DNA of 64,000 nt from Isosphaeraceae bacterium EP7 (GTDB lineage Bacteria; Planctomycetota; Planctomycetia; Isosphaerales; Isosphaeraceae): assembly GCA_038400315.1 (NCBI GenBank), contig CP151667.1, positions 3,545,174 through 3,609,173 of the forward strand, in the 5' to 3' direction. The notes below the pieces were generated by a model. It was not told the DNA's origin. It ran no database searches and saw nothing but the letters and a program-made list of their open reading frames with translations. The translations under genes and the position numbers were made by a program. Shown one piece after another: positions 7,891 to 16,397 of the stretch. Numbering within the stretch: position 1 is the stretch's first letter; the number at the start of each line of letters is the position of its first letter.

Positions 7891-8402
7891 CCGCCGGCCT
7901 TGCGGTCGGCGACGAGGGCCTTGTAGGCGGCGACGGCCATGCGGTCGCAGGCCTCGTTCTCGGCGTGGCCGGTGTGGCCCAGGACGGTGGTGACCTTCAC
8001 CTTGTGGATGGCGAGCAGGTCATCGAGCTGGCGCCAGAGGTCCTCGTTCTTGACGGGCTTGAGGGCGTTGCCCTCCTTGCGCATCCAGCCTCGGGCCTTC
8101 CAGCCCTTCATCCACTCGGTCATCCCCTTGGCGACGTACTGGCTGTCGGTGACGACCTCGACCTTGCAGGGGCGCTTCAGGGTGGCCAGGCCCTGGATGA
8201 CGCCCATCAGTTCCATCCGGTTGTTGGTCGTCAGGTCCTCGGCGCCCGAGGCGTCGCGGACCTGGCCGCTGGCCGGGTGGGCGAGGATGTAGGCCCAGCC
8301 GCCCGGCCCGGGGTTGCCGCTGCAGGCGCCGTCGGTGTAGAGCCGGACGAGGTCGGCCGGCGCGCCGGGGTCGGGGGCGGCTTCAAGGACGGCTTCGGGC
8401 AT
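7887..8402 (-). CDS. rnhA: Ribonuclease HI
   Basis: Cytoplasmic endonuclease that cuts the RNA strand of RNA/DNA hybrids. The carboxylates of the active site are visible: Asp in YTDGACSGNPGPGG, Glu in NNRMELMGVI, Asp in VVTDSQYV and the last Asp in ENEACDRMA, with the handle-region WMKGWKARGW and the loop His in VLGHTGHAEN. 171 residues, with about 18 extra residues at the N-terminus relative to E. coli RNase HI. It follows lexA on the same strand at a distance of ~100 nt. Confidence 0.95.
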   Translation of the reverse strand: MPEAVLEAAPDPGAPADLVRLYTDGACSGNPGPGGWAYILAHPASGQVRDASGAEDLTTNNRMELMGVIQGLATLKRPCKVEVVTDSQYVAKGMTEWMKGWKARGWMRKEGNALKPVKNEDLWRQLDDLLAIHKVKVTTVLGHTGHAENEACDRMAVAAYKALVADRKAGG

Positions 8403-8504
8403 GGGGGGCGTCGCTCGCGGGGCTCAGAAGCGGGGGGCCCGGCCCGGGAGACGGACCGGGCCCGGGCCGGCCTTCGGAGAGGGTATCCGCGATCGGCCCG
8501 GGGC

Positions 8505-9119
8505 TCAATACTTGCGGACGACGCCGACGAGGACGCCCAGGATATTCACCCGGTCGCGGTAGATGGGCTTCATCGTCTTGTTGGCGGGCTCCAGGCGGAC
8601 GCGGTTCTTCTCGCGGAAGAAGCGCTTGAGGGTCGCCTCGCCGTCCTCGTCGCGCACGGCGACGATCTGGCCGTCGCGGGCGTCTTCCTGCTTCTTGATG
8701 ACGACGAAGTCGCCGTCGGCGATGTGCTCCTCGATCATCGACTCGCCGGAGACGCGGAGGGCGAAGGTTTCCTTGGCGCTCTCCCACTCGCTGAACTCGA
8801 GCTCTTCCTCAATCTGCTCGATGGCCTCGATGGGCTGGCCCGCGGCGATCCGGCCGAGCATGGGGATGCCCGAGGGGCGGGGGGGGAGCGAGGCGGGGTC
8901 GTCGAGGAGCTGGATGGCCCTCGACATGTTGGGCTCGCGGTGGATCAGGCCCTTCTTCTGCAGGGCCTTCAGGTGGCACATGACGCCGTTGGGGCTCTTG
9001 ATGCTGAACTCGGTGCCGATCTCGCGCACGGTCGGCCCGTAGCCCCGCCCCTGGATCTTGCCGCGGATGAATTCGTAGATCTCGCGCTGGCGGGGCGTCA
9101 GCGAATCGGTGTCGGCCAT
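8505..9119 (-). CDS. lexA: LexA repressor
   Basis: SOS-response repressor and self-cleaving S24 peptidase. The N-terminal winged HTH is seen in LTPRQREIYEFIRGKIQGRG and GPTVREIGTEFSIKSPNGV. The Ala-Gly cleavage site lies in LGRIAAGQP, the catalytic Ser in RVSGESMIEEHI and the Lys in EATLKRFFRE. 204 residues from ATG 9119, which fits the family; the frame is open further upstream, but that extension is not LexA-like. Autoregulation is expected but I could not identify a certain LexA box upstream. Confidence 0.95.
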   Translation of the reverse strand: MADTDSLTPRQREIYEFIRGKIQGRGYGPTVREIGTEFSIKSPNGVMCHLKALQKKGLIHREPNMSRAIQLLDDPASLPPRPSGIPMLGRIAAGQPIEAIEQIEEELEFSEWESAKETFALRVSGESMIEEHIADGDFVVIKKQEDARDGQIVAVRDEDGEATLKRFFREKNRVRLEPANKTMKPIYRDRVNILGVLVGVVRKY

Positions 9120-9683
9120 GATCGGGGTCCCAACGGTGTCAAGGGGCCGGGCCAACGCAGCGGATGCCGAAGGGTCGACTGTCCCTGCTCCGACCGCCGC
9201 CGCGCGGTTTTCGGCGAACCGGCAAACCACGCGACGTACGATCACTAACTGGCCCTTTGTCGCTAATGTACACAGGTCGTCTAGCGCACGCGAGAACATT
9301 TTCGGAAAAAAGGGCCCACGTCGCGCGGGAGCGGGCCCGCCGCACCTCGGCACGCCCCGGGCGCGGCAAGGTCCCGGCGCCCGCCCGTCCCGCGCCGAGG
9401 TGCGGAGGGCGAATGTCATGTCCATCAATGTCATTGGAATTAACGATTCATGAATCGAGACGTCTTGCTCGGTGAGGGCGTTGACGCGACGCGACGTGGA
9501 GGCTGCGTGAAGTCAACGCCTTGATGCTTCCTTGCACGCATGGTCACGCGGCGATCTCGGTCCCGAATGAAGGTTGTCTCGCACGGATGACCGGCCTCGA
9601 GGGATGCACCCCGGGCCGGTCGTGGAGGCCGGCGAAGTGGGCCGGTCGCGTGTCGAGGAGCACTACAGACGGAGATCGAGACG
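9120..9683. other. Divergent intergenic region lexA / PEP-CTERM gene
   Basis: 564 nt without a supportable gene. It should hold the lexA promoter and SOS operator (minus strand) and the promoter of the PEP-CTERM gene (plus strand). A 9-bp inverted repeat, GGCGTTGAC (9477-9485) and GTCAACGCC (9512-9520), separated by 26 nt, is the clearest structure. A short AT-richer stretch lies near 9240-9315. Confidence 0.5.
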
Positions 9684-10391
9684 ATGCTGAAGACCTTCCT
9701 CCGCCCGATCGGCCTGGCCGCCCTGGCCGCCCCCGCCCTCCTGCTGGCGTCGTCCGCGCCGTCGATGGCCGGCGTCGTCGTCAGCCTCGAGGCGGCCGGA
9801 GTGCAGTCGTCCACGCAGGGGCCCGTCATCACCGAGACGTTCGACCGCCAGGACCTTCCCCCCGGCCAGTACTCGTCGATCGTCTCGGCGATCGGCACTT
9901 ACACCCCCACCTCCGGCGGCGCCTCGATCGTGCTGCCCGACACCTACGGCGGGGCCAACCAGACGAATTACATGACCATCGGCATCGCCTCCGGCAGGGC
10001 CCAGGAGGTCACCCTGAACCTGGCCAAGGCCGAGTCGTACTTCGGCTTCTACTTCGCCGCGATCGACGCGACGAACAGCGTCAAGGTCTACGACGGCGTG
10101 ACCCTGTTGACGACAATCGACCGCACCTCGCTGGCCTCGCTGCTGACCTCGGGGTACTACGGCAGCCCGAACCTTCCCGGGGTGAACACGGGCGAACCTT
10201 ATGCGTATGTGAACGTGTTTGGCACCGCCGGCCAGACGTTCGACCGGATCGTCTTCAGCAACTTCAACTCGTCGGGCCTGGAGTCTGACAACCACAGCGT
10301 GGCCGTGCCCGAGCCGGCCAGCCTCGTGATGACCGCGATGGGCGGCCTCGCCCTGGTCGGATGCGGCCTCCGCCGCCGCAGCCAGAAGTGA
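9684..10391 (+). CDS. PEP-CTERM sorting domain protein
   Basis: 235 residues, exported. A Sec signal peptide (LAALAAPALLLASSAPSMAG) precedes a beta-rich domain containing TETFDRQD, SYFGFYFAAIDATNSVKVYD and FDRIVFSNFNSSGLESD. The tail VPEPASLVMTAMGGLALVGC followed by GLRRRSQK is a complete PEP-CTERM signal: PEP motif, hydrophobic helix and basic end, recognised by an exosortase in systems known from other bacteria. GGAGA at 9671 gives 8-nt spacing. Cargo function is unknown. Confidence 0.9.
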   Translation: MLKTFLRPIGLAALAAPALLLASSAPSMAGVVVSLEAAGVQSSTQGPVITETFDRQDLPPGQYSSIVSAIGTYTPTSGGASIVLPDTYGGANQTNYMTIGIASGRAQEVTLNLAKAESYFGFYFAAIDATNSVKVYDGVTLLTTIDRTSLASLLTSGYYGSPNLPGVNTGEPYAYVNVFGTAGQTFDRIVFSNFNSSGLESDNHSVAVPEPASLVMTAMGGLALVGCGLRRRSQK

Positions 10392-10453
10392 TCGCGATCG
10401 AGCGGGAGGACGCGACCACGGAAGGATTCAGATGAACGACCAGAATGCCGGAA

Positions 10454-10494
10454 GACCGGCCGCCCGCCAGGCAATCCGCGGGAGGCCGGTCCTT
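10454..10494 (+). terminator. Hairpin after PEP-CTERM gene
   Basis: A 14-bp stem with one mismatch (10454-10467 with 10478-10491) and 10-nt loop, followed by CCTTCTCATT, weakly T-rich. Positioned 60 nt after the stop. Confidence 0.5.
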
Positions 10495-10562
10495 CTCATT
10501 CGAACCTCGGGCCGGCGATGGAACGTGCCCCGATGACGCGATGGGGTCTGTAAGATCCTCGT

Positions 10563-10760
10563 CGGGCGGGCCGTGCGGCCGCCGCTCCCCTTGGTCTTCA
10601 CCGTCCTCAGCCGCACCGTGGCGAAGGTCGACTTGATCGGGTTGGTCGTCCGGATGAGACGCCATTGCCCCGCCGCCTCGTCGAAACCCAGCAATGCCGC
10701 CCGGTCCCCGGCCAGGCACTCGGTCGCCTTCGGGGCCTTCGCCTGATCGATCGACGCGGG
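10563..10760 (-). pseudogene. IS256-type transposase remnant
   Basis: Minus-strand translation gives KAPKATECLAGDRAALLGF and then RTTNPIKSTFATVRLRTVKT, which closely match the C-terminal part of IS256/mutator-type transposases (RTTNPIESTFATVR is the family hallmark). Only about 60 codons survive; no DDE catalytic domain, no start and no terminal repeats are visible nearby. This is a decayed fragment marking an old insertion between the PEP-CTERM gene and the Gly/Tyr-rich gene. The rest of 10392-10953 holds nothing else I can support. Confidence 0.85.
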
Positions 10761-10953
10761 CTCCTTGATTTCTCGGAGTGGGAGAGACTCTTGCCGAACA
10801 GTCCTCGAACCTGGGCGAGGGGTTTCTCCAATTCCGGCTAAAACAACGCAGCCGGGACGCCACTGGAGTGACACCCGGCCGCATCGGTCGACGTGCGAAG
10901 GTCCTCACCTTCCGTGCGCGCCTCAGTAGGGTGCTCGCACAACCTGCGGACGG

Positions 10954-11295
10954 TCAGCGCCCGGGGCCGAAGCCGCCGGCGCCCAGGCCTGGGCGTACTC
11001 CGATACCGGACGCCGGCCCGCCGAGGCCGCCCGGGTTGTAGCCGGGCCGACCGAAATCGTACCCGCCGCCATAGCCGGGATAGCCGGCCGTCCCGCCGTA
11101 GTAGCCCCCGTTCGTCGTGGGGTAGCCGGCCGTCCCGCCGTAGGAGACGGTCTGGCCCGCGTAGCCCGACCCCGCGTAGCCGCCCGACGCGGGGGCGCAG
11201 GCCGCCCGGCGTCGGTGGCACGCCTCCGAGGACGTCGTCCAGGAGACGACCAGCATCGAGGCGATCAGCAAACTTCCCTTCACGTTGCGCGTCAT
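10954..11295 (-). CDS. Small exported Gly/Tyr-rich protein
   Basis: 113 residues. A signal peptide (GSLLIASMLVVSWTTSSEA) is followed by CHRRRAAC and then a Gly/Tyr-rich low-complexity tail with YAGSGYAG, YGGTAGYP twice and GYGGGYDFGRPGYNPGG. The repeated YGGTAGY is encoded by an identical 21-bp DNA repeat (11081-11101 and 11123-11143). Start at 11295 gives the signal peptide; a longer frame upstream looks non-coding. Likely a surface or envelope component; function unknown. Confidence 0.7.
   Translation of the reverse strand: MTRNVKGSLLIASMLVVSWTTSSEACHRRRAACAPASGGYAGSGYAGQTVSYGGTAGYPTTNGGYYGGTAGYPGYGGGYDFGRPGYNPGGLGGPASGIGVRPGLGAGGFGPGR
11081..11143. repeat. 21-bp direct repeat inside Gly/Tyr-rich gene
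   Basis: The 21 bases at 11081-11101 recur exactly at 11123-11143, a 42-bp period that keeps the reading frame and duplicates the YGGTAGY peptide. Confidence 0.85.
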
Positions 11296-11558
11296 GATTG
11301 CAACCCCCGCGGGACCGCGTGCGCTCGCGCAGAGTCCACACTCTCCCCGCGCGACGCGACTTCGCATAAGTGCCGCGAGCGTCAGCCTAAGCTGCGCCAT
11401 CCGCAATGTCTACGCATTTCCATCAAGTGTTAATATTTGTGATATCACGCATGATGCTGGTGGTCGCCTTCCCCGGGGCTCGCGTCCCGCATCAAGGTCC
11501 CCGGGGGACGGGAGTTGCCCCCCGGGGCTCGGCGGATTGCGCCAGATCTCGCCCCGAC

Positions 11559-12668
11559 TCACCACGCCTTCATGAACCAGAAGATCATGCCGAGGTCGCC
11601 GATTCGCTGCTCGGTCACCGGGGTCGGTAGCCCGGCCAGGAAATACCAGTCGCGTCCCACGTGGGTACGCATGCCGGGGGTCAGTGTCACGCCGGTATGA
11701 CCGCCGTCCACGAGGGACGTGTTCGCGACGGCCGACACGTAGACGGTAAAGTCACCGAACAGCGGCACGTCGTGATCCGTGAGAGTGTTGCCGATGGCGA
11801 GCTGGCTGATCAGGTTACTCCCGGTGCCGTTCATCGGGATGCCGAGGCCGAGGCCGCCTCGGATCGCCCAGCCGCCCCCGGGGTTATTCCAGAAGCCGAC
11901 GGCCGGGACCAGGGTGGTCGTCTTGCCGGCGAGGGGTTGATTGCCGGTTGGGGTCACAATCGCGAGTTCACTTGTTACTGAGAAGTTCTTCGTGTCGTGA
12001 AGCAAGAAGCGGGGCGTGAACGACATGTCGCCGAATCCCGAGTGGCTCGTCGTCGGCTGAGTCGTGCCGGTTGGGTTCAGGATCGGCAAGCCGCTGGCGG
12101 CATTGTTCCGGACCACGAACGGGACGTTCACGATCAGCTCGAGTCGACGGCTCAGCGGCGCCATCATCGTGTAGGAACCGATGTAAGCATTGCCCTTCGG
12201 ATCGCTGTTGAACGCCTGGCCGAACGTGAAGAACGACAGCCGGTACAGGCTGCCGTCCATGGCGTTGATCCAGCCTTGACGGGCCGCGCCACCGTCCCCG
12301 TTGGGTGACGGCACCCAGGCTTCGTTCCAACCCTCGCTGAAGAAGGTCGAGAGCGGCAGCGGCCGCCAGGTGTTCGGATCGGGCTTGCCGAAGAGCGATT
12401 CGCCGATCGTGTCGAAGAACCCCGTCTCGATCCGCGTCGTGCTCGGGATGACGCCGAAGCTTTGGCCGAGCGCAGGCCCGGTGACGGTCGTCGGCGCGGG
12501 AACCGCCACCGTCGGGTCCACGGGCTCGACGAGATCGGCAAAACTCCGGGCCGGCGTCGCGGCCGGCGTTGAAGGATCTTGCGCCTGCGCAAAATCCGAA
12601 ATCGTCAGGAAAGCAACGGCGAGCGCGAACAGGCCGCCTCGCCGGCGGAGAGCCTGGCTTCCTGCCAT
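11559..12668 (-). CDS. Putative outer-membrane beta-barrel 'transporter' family protein
   Basis: 369 residues. Signal peptide (GGLFALAVAFLTISDFAQAQ), then a beta-strand-rich body with alternating patterns such as ELIVNVPFVVRNN, GFGDMSFTPRFLLHDTKNF and SVTSELAIVTPTGNQP and the end IGDLGMIFWFMKAW, ending in an aromatic-rich strand as outer-membrane barrels do. This resembles the transporter/phenol-degradation meta-pathway OMP family (PF13557). AGGAG at 12676-12680, 7 nt before ATG 12668, fixes the start. No partner genes adjoin it, so the substrate is unknown. Confidence 0.75.
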   Translation of the reverse strand: MAGSQALRRRGGLFALAVAFLTISDFAQAQDPSTPAATPARSFADLVEPVDPTVAVPAPTTVTGPALGQSFGVIPSTTRIETGFFDTIGESLFGKPDPNTWRPLPLSTFFSEGWNEAWVPSPNGDGGAARQGWINAMDGSLYRLSFFTFGQAFNSDPKGNAYIGSYTMMAPLSRRLELIVNVPFVVRNNAASGLPILNPTGTTQPTTSHSGFGDMSFTPRFLLHDTKNFSVTSELAIVTPTGNQPLAGKTTTLVPAVGFWNNPGGGWAIRGGLGLGIPMNGTGSNLISQLAIGNTLTDHDVPLFGDFTVYVSAVANTSLVDGGHTGVTLTPGMRTHVGRDWYFLAGLPTPVTEQRIGDLGMIFWFMKAW

Positions 12669-13005
12669 CGGTCGACTCCTAGAGTATCGGTAGCGGCCAT
12701 CCTGGCCGCTCGAGGGGGAACGCTTGGTATCGATCGAGGGGATGGCGATACAACCCGGTGAATACATCATGTCTTCGACCCGAGGCTCGTTCCAACTTCG
12801 CCCGATTCGGATCCGGGCGGTGGAATTTTCAAATAATTAGGCTACGAGCCGGCTGCCAGTGGATCCCGCCCGGATGGGCGTCACGCTCACGGCCTGGTCG
12901 GCCGACCGCGTTCGGAGCCACCCAGCACCGGCCAGTGGGGTGTCGAAATACGACCTGTCACAGATTCTCTGCTCCCGGATCTGATGGACATCGGAGCACT
13001 GAAGG

Positions 13006-14871
13006 TCACGCCGGCGCGGCCTCATGCGCGTCAGAGCCGGGCTTGAAGAGTTGAGGGTCGAGCCGATTCAAGAGCCGCTGGATCTTCGGGATTTGTTCGA
13101 GCGCGGCCGCCTCGCCAATCGCGGCGAGCTCCTTCGCCCTCATGAACTCCGAGGGATCGATACCCGTCACGTCCGGCTCGATGACCACATCCGCCGGTTG
13201 AACCCCGAAGGCGTTCAGGTTGTAATTCTGAACGAGCAGGCTGCGGAAAATCGTCGGCACGATGCCCGGATAATTCCTGGACAGGGTTGGTTTCTCGGGC
13301 GAGATATCGCAGAAACGAGTCTCCAGCTTCGCCGACACACTGACGGCGATCACGAAATTGCAACCCATCGACACCAGCACATTCGCCGGGATGTTGTTGA
13401 CCAGCCCGCCGTCGATGAGCGCCTGGCCGTTGCGGACGATCGGCACGGAGAGCACGGGCAAGTTGATGCTCTCGAGGATCGCATGCACGGCGTCGCCGCG
13501 TTCGCGAACGACCGAGCTTCCGCTCACCAGGTCGAGCGTGACGGAAAGACATGGGATGGCAAGTTGCTCGAGTTTCCAGTCATCCAGGTACTTGCGCAGC
13601 ATCGGATCGAAGTGCCCGCGGCGATACTTGTACAGGAGGTGCCAGTAGTTGCCTTGCGACAGGTGGCGAAAAATCCAGGAGGGGAGAAGGTCCTTGGCGA
13701 AGGAATCGGCGTTGTAGTCGGGATCCAGGCCGGCGGAGTACATGATGCCGGTCATGGCGCCGGCGCTGGTGCCCGCGATCATGTCCACGACGATACCGCT
13801 GCGTTCGAGGGCCTTGAGCACGCCGAGGTGCGACAAGCCCCGGGCGGCCCCGCCGCCGAGAGCGACGCCCACGCGCACGCCTCGAAGGTCGTGGACCAGA
13901 CGCTCCAGTCCGTTGGCCAGGGACCGGCCTGACGGCAATCCCGGCGGCGTTTCGTGGATTTTGAAATCGCGGGAAGCGAGATCGACGAGGTTCGGAACCG
14001 TGGAGAGCACGGGGGTGTCACCCCCGAGCAGCCAGGCGATCCCGATCTTGTCGCGCCAGCCCCGGGCCTGCACGTCGATCTCCCTCAGGCGGCGGATTGC
14101 ACTGTACGCCTCATTTGCCGGGACGAAATAGATCACACGGTCGACGAGTTCCATCAACTGCGCCGTCCGTTCCGGCGTCAGGTATTCGTTGACGTCGAAG
14201 ATGACCCGATTGACGTCCTGCCATTGAGCGACTTGCTCCCGGATTTCGTCCGACGTCAAATCTCGTCCGTGCTCTCGGAGCGACCGAAATCGCACATTCG
14301 GCGAATCCAGTCGCTGGTCCGAATCGCTCAAGACGGCGAGCTTCTCACCGAGGTCGGACAGCCGACGGATGAGCCGTTCGGCCACCGGACGTGTTGCGGG
14401 TGAATTGTGGATCAGCGCCAGCATCATCGTCGACCGCTTGGGGGCGTCGCCCAAGAAGATCTTTCGCAAGCTTCTCGCGTAGGTCTTGAGCCACAGGCGG
14501 CGCAGGTCCGGCCTGGTGAGTGTCAGCTCGAGCGCCTCTTCATAGTCCAGCTTGAGGACCGTCGTGGGCTCCAGCGCGACGACGCGGATCGGGACCGATT
14601 CGCCTAGCGCGCCGACCATCAGCCCGAATTGTTCGCCTCGCTCGATCATTCGAAACAGCGACTCGCTGCCGTTCGCGCCGACGCGTACGGCCTTGAGCCT
14701 CCCGCGCAGGACGAAGCCCACGGTGGTGAGCACGACGTCCGCCTCGTGGACGACGCTGCCGACTGAATAGTGCACGACTTGCCCGAGCCGGGCGACTTCC
14801 TGGAGGGTCTCATCGGACGCATTCTGAAAGTACTCGTGCACTTTCAGGAGCGGAATGACATCATCGTTCAT
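13006..14871 (-). CDS. Cyclic-nucleotide-binding domain / patatin-like phospholipase
   Basis: 621 residues. Residues ~1-130 form a CRP-like cNMP-binding domain (FRMIERGEQFGLMVGALG, RVVALEPTTVLKLDYEEALE). Residues ~145-320 are a linker domain. Residues ~330-600 are a patatin lipase: oxyanion GGGAARG (339-345), nucleophile Ser369 in GTSAG, and catalytic Asp in DGG (487-489). The architecture is like NTE-family lysophospholipases, so a membrane-lipid hydrolase tuned by a cyclic nucleotide or an apo-CNB regulatory domain is likely. The start at 14871 follows AAAGGATCC. It overlaps the preceding DUF4105 gene by 11 bp. Confidence 0.9.
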   Translation of the reverse strand: MNDDVIPLLKVHEYFQNASDETLQEVARLGQVVHYSVGSVVHEADVVLTTVGFVLRGRLKAVRVGANGSESLFRMIERGEQFGLMVGALGESVPIRVVALEPTTVLKLDYEEALELTLTRPDLRRLWLKTYARSLRKIFLGDAPKRSTMMLALIHNSPATRPVAERLIRRLSDLGEKLAVLSDSDQRLDSPNVRFRSLREHGRDLTSDEIREQVAQWQDVNRVIFDVNEYLTPERTAQLMELVDRVIYFVPANEAYSAIRRLREIDVQARGWRDKIGIAWLLGGDTPVLSTVPNLVDLASRDFKIHETPPGLPSGRSLANGLERLVHDLRGVRVGVALGGGAARGLSHLGVLKALERSGIVVDMIAGTSAGAMTGIMYSAGLDPDYNADSFAKDLLPSWIFRHLSQGNYWHLLYKYRRGHFDPMLRKYLDDWKLEQLAIPCLSVTLDLVSGSSVVRERGDAVHAILESINLPVLSVPIVRNGQALIDGGLVNNIPANVLVSMGCNFVIAVSVSAKLETRFCDISPEKPTLSRNYPGIVPTIFRSLLVQNYNLNAFGVQPADVVIEPDVTGIDPSEFMRAKELAAIGEAAALEQIPKIQRLLNRLDPQLFKPGSDAHEAAPA

Positions 14872-15853
14872 GGCGGATCCTTTCGAGTTCGCGTCGGATA
14901 TGATCCCCGAAACCCTCCGCCGGGGCTGCGTTCGCAATGTCGTTCAGGTAGGAGAGTCGGCGGAGTTCCTTGAAAGGAATCGTCCGATCCACTCGACCGT
15001 CATGATAGAGGGCCCGATCTAAACGGGCGTTGGCAATGACACGCCAGTCCCAGCGGACCCGCGTGCTGGGAAGCTTGTAGAACGACGTCGTGCAGTTGGT
15101 GAACAGCGCATGGTACCAGCGAGGGCTCTCGTACAGTTGATTGATTGTATTCACGTAATCGAGAAACAGCATTTTTAGTTCCTCCACGCTCGAATTGATG
15201 TGGTAGAGGTACGCCCATTGGTGCTTGCCGAATTTCGTGCGACGCAGAATGATGTCGCGCTCATCCGCTGCGATAAAGATCAGCTCCTGCTGCCGATAGA
15301 GGCTGCTCAAGGCCGAGTATTTCTGCCCCTTCGTGATTCTCGCCTCAATTGACATGCAGATGCGGCCATCGTCTCCGAAGTCAAAGACCAAGACGGGGTG
15401 GCCCCTAAGCCCGTCTCCCCAGTCGAAGAAGATGACATCCACTCCTTTGACGTTCGAGAGATGATAAGTGCGGCTCTCCCAATGCGGTGTGAAATCGTCC
15501 AGCGTACGGTACTCCAGGTTGCGGACTTTATCGATCGTCACCGCGTCGCCGGTGATGTCAGCCCGCTGTAGCAGCGCCATGCTCGGGTCCCAGTCGCGGT
15601 CGTTGGTCGGTTTCAGTCGGTACCACCAAGCGAGGAACAGCGACCCCGCCCCGAGCAAGGCAACGATCGGCAGCCAGAGTGGCCGCCAGACCGCGAACAT
15701 CGCAATCACGCCGGCGGCCCAGGCCAGCGCGACCCAACGGCCCCATCCAGCTCCGCCACACACGTCGAAGTAAATCGCGCCGACCATCCAGACGGCAACC
15801 AAGGCACACACGAGCAGCGATGCTCCCGTGATGATTACCGGTATGTAAGCCAT
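14861..15853 (-). CDS. Membrane protein with DUF4105 (Lnb N-terminal-like) domain
   Basis: 330 residues. Three N-terminal transmembrane helices (IITGASLLVCALVAVWMVGA; WVALAWAAGVIAMFAVW; WLPIVALLGAGSLFLAWW) precede an extracytoplasmic domain with the DUF4105/Lnb pattern: WESRTYHLSNVKGVDVIFFD, HPVLVFDFGDDGRICMSIEA, ELIFIAADERDIILRRT, and a NCTTSFY motif whose Cys is the expected catalytic residue. The family includes Lnb, a lipoprotein intramolecular transacylase. Its tail overlaps the patatin gene, so both are probably made together; a joint role in membrane-lipid or lipoprotein acyl handling is inferred. Confidence 0.85.
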   Translation of the reverse strand: MAYIPVIITGASLLVCALVAVWMVGAIYFDVCGGAGWGRWVALAWAAGVIAMFAVWRPLWLPIVALLGAGSLFLAWWYRLKPTNDRDWDPSMALLQRADITGDAVTIDKVRNLEYRTLDDFTPHWESRTYHLSNVKGVDVIFFDWGDGLRGHPVLVFDFGDDGRICMSIEARITKGQKYSALSSLYRQQELIFIAADERDIILRRTKFGKHQWAYLYHINSSVEELKMLFLDYVNTINQLYESPRWYHALFTNCTTSFYKLPSTRVRWDWRVIANARLDRALYHDGRVDRTIPFKELRRLSYLNDIANAAPAEGFGDHIRRELERIRHER

Positions 15854-16397
15854 AAACTTTTCTCTTTAAATCGATAGGACGAAGGCCGCAGTGCCGTTCG
15901 GATCGCAGACTTGCGTAGGTGACACGCTCGTGCGAACCCGGAGGTGCCGACCGTGTCGAACGCCAAGCCGAGGAAACTCGCCGTCGCCGGGAAACCCGTC
16001 GAGCCGCTTCGCCCGGAACAGGCCGAGGCGGTGGGCATCGACGACGACGTCCACGAGGCGTCCTCCCGGCTGCGTCATCCAAGATCCGTGAGGGAAAGTT
16101 CCCTCTATGTTGATCCTAGCAGTGCCTGGATTGCGCACGTTGCGAAATTTCGTGAGGATCGGCCACGCCTGGCTAGGCGAATTGCCAGGTCTGACTGCGC
16201 GTTCCGCGTGGATTGTCCCAGTCCTGCCTCAAGAGCCCCGCATGCTCAGAGATGTCCTAAGGAAATCTTCAGGGTCGGCCCGAAGGAGCCCAAGCAAGTG
16301 ACGAGCGAGCCGCACCTTGGAGGCCGAGGCGACCCAGTCTCGGGAGACGCTGGCACTGGTTCGATGGCCAGACGTTCGGGGACCGGGCGCCGCCGGT
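15854..16397. other. 544-nt region without a supportable gene
   Basis: Frames are open on both strands (for example 15944-16408 plus, 15866-16138 minus), but none has a recognisable domain or credible start. It must contain the promoter of the DUF4105/patatin pair, reading leftward from about 15860-15950, where an AT-richer stretch lies. Confidence 0.4.

Noticed and set aside
9230-9330. LexA operator upstream of lexA
   Set aside because: Several partial GAAC/GTTC or TGTACA-like strings occur, but none forms a convincing box of a known type.
15866-16138. 90-codon minus-strand frame upstream of the DUF4105 gene
   Set aside because: No domain, signal or ribosome-binding site; could be a gene remnant, but nothing supports it.
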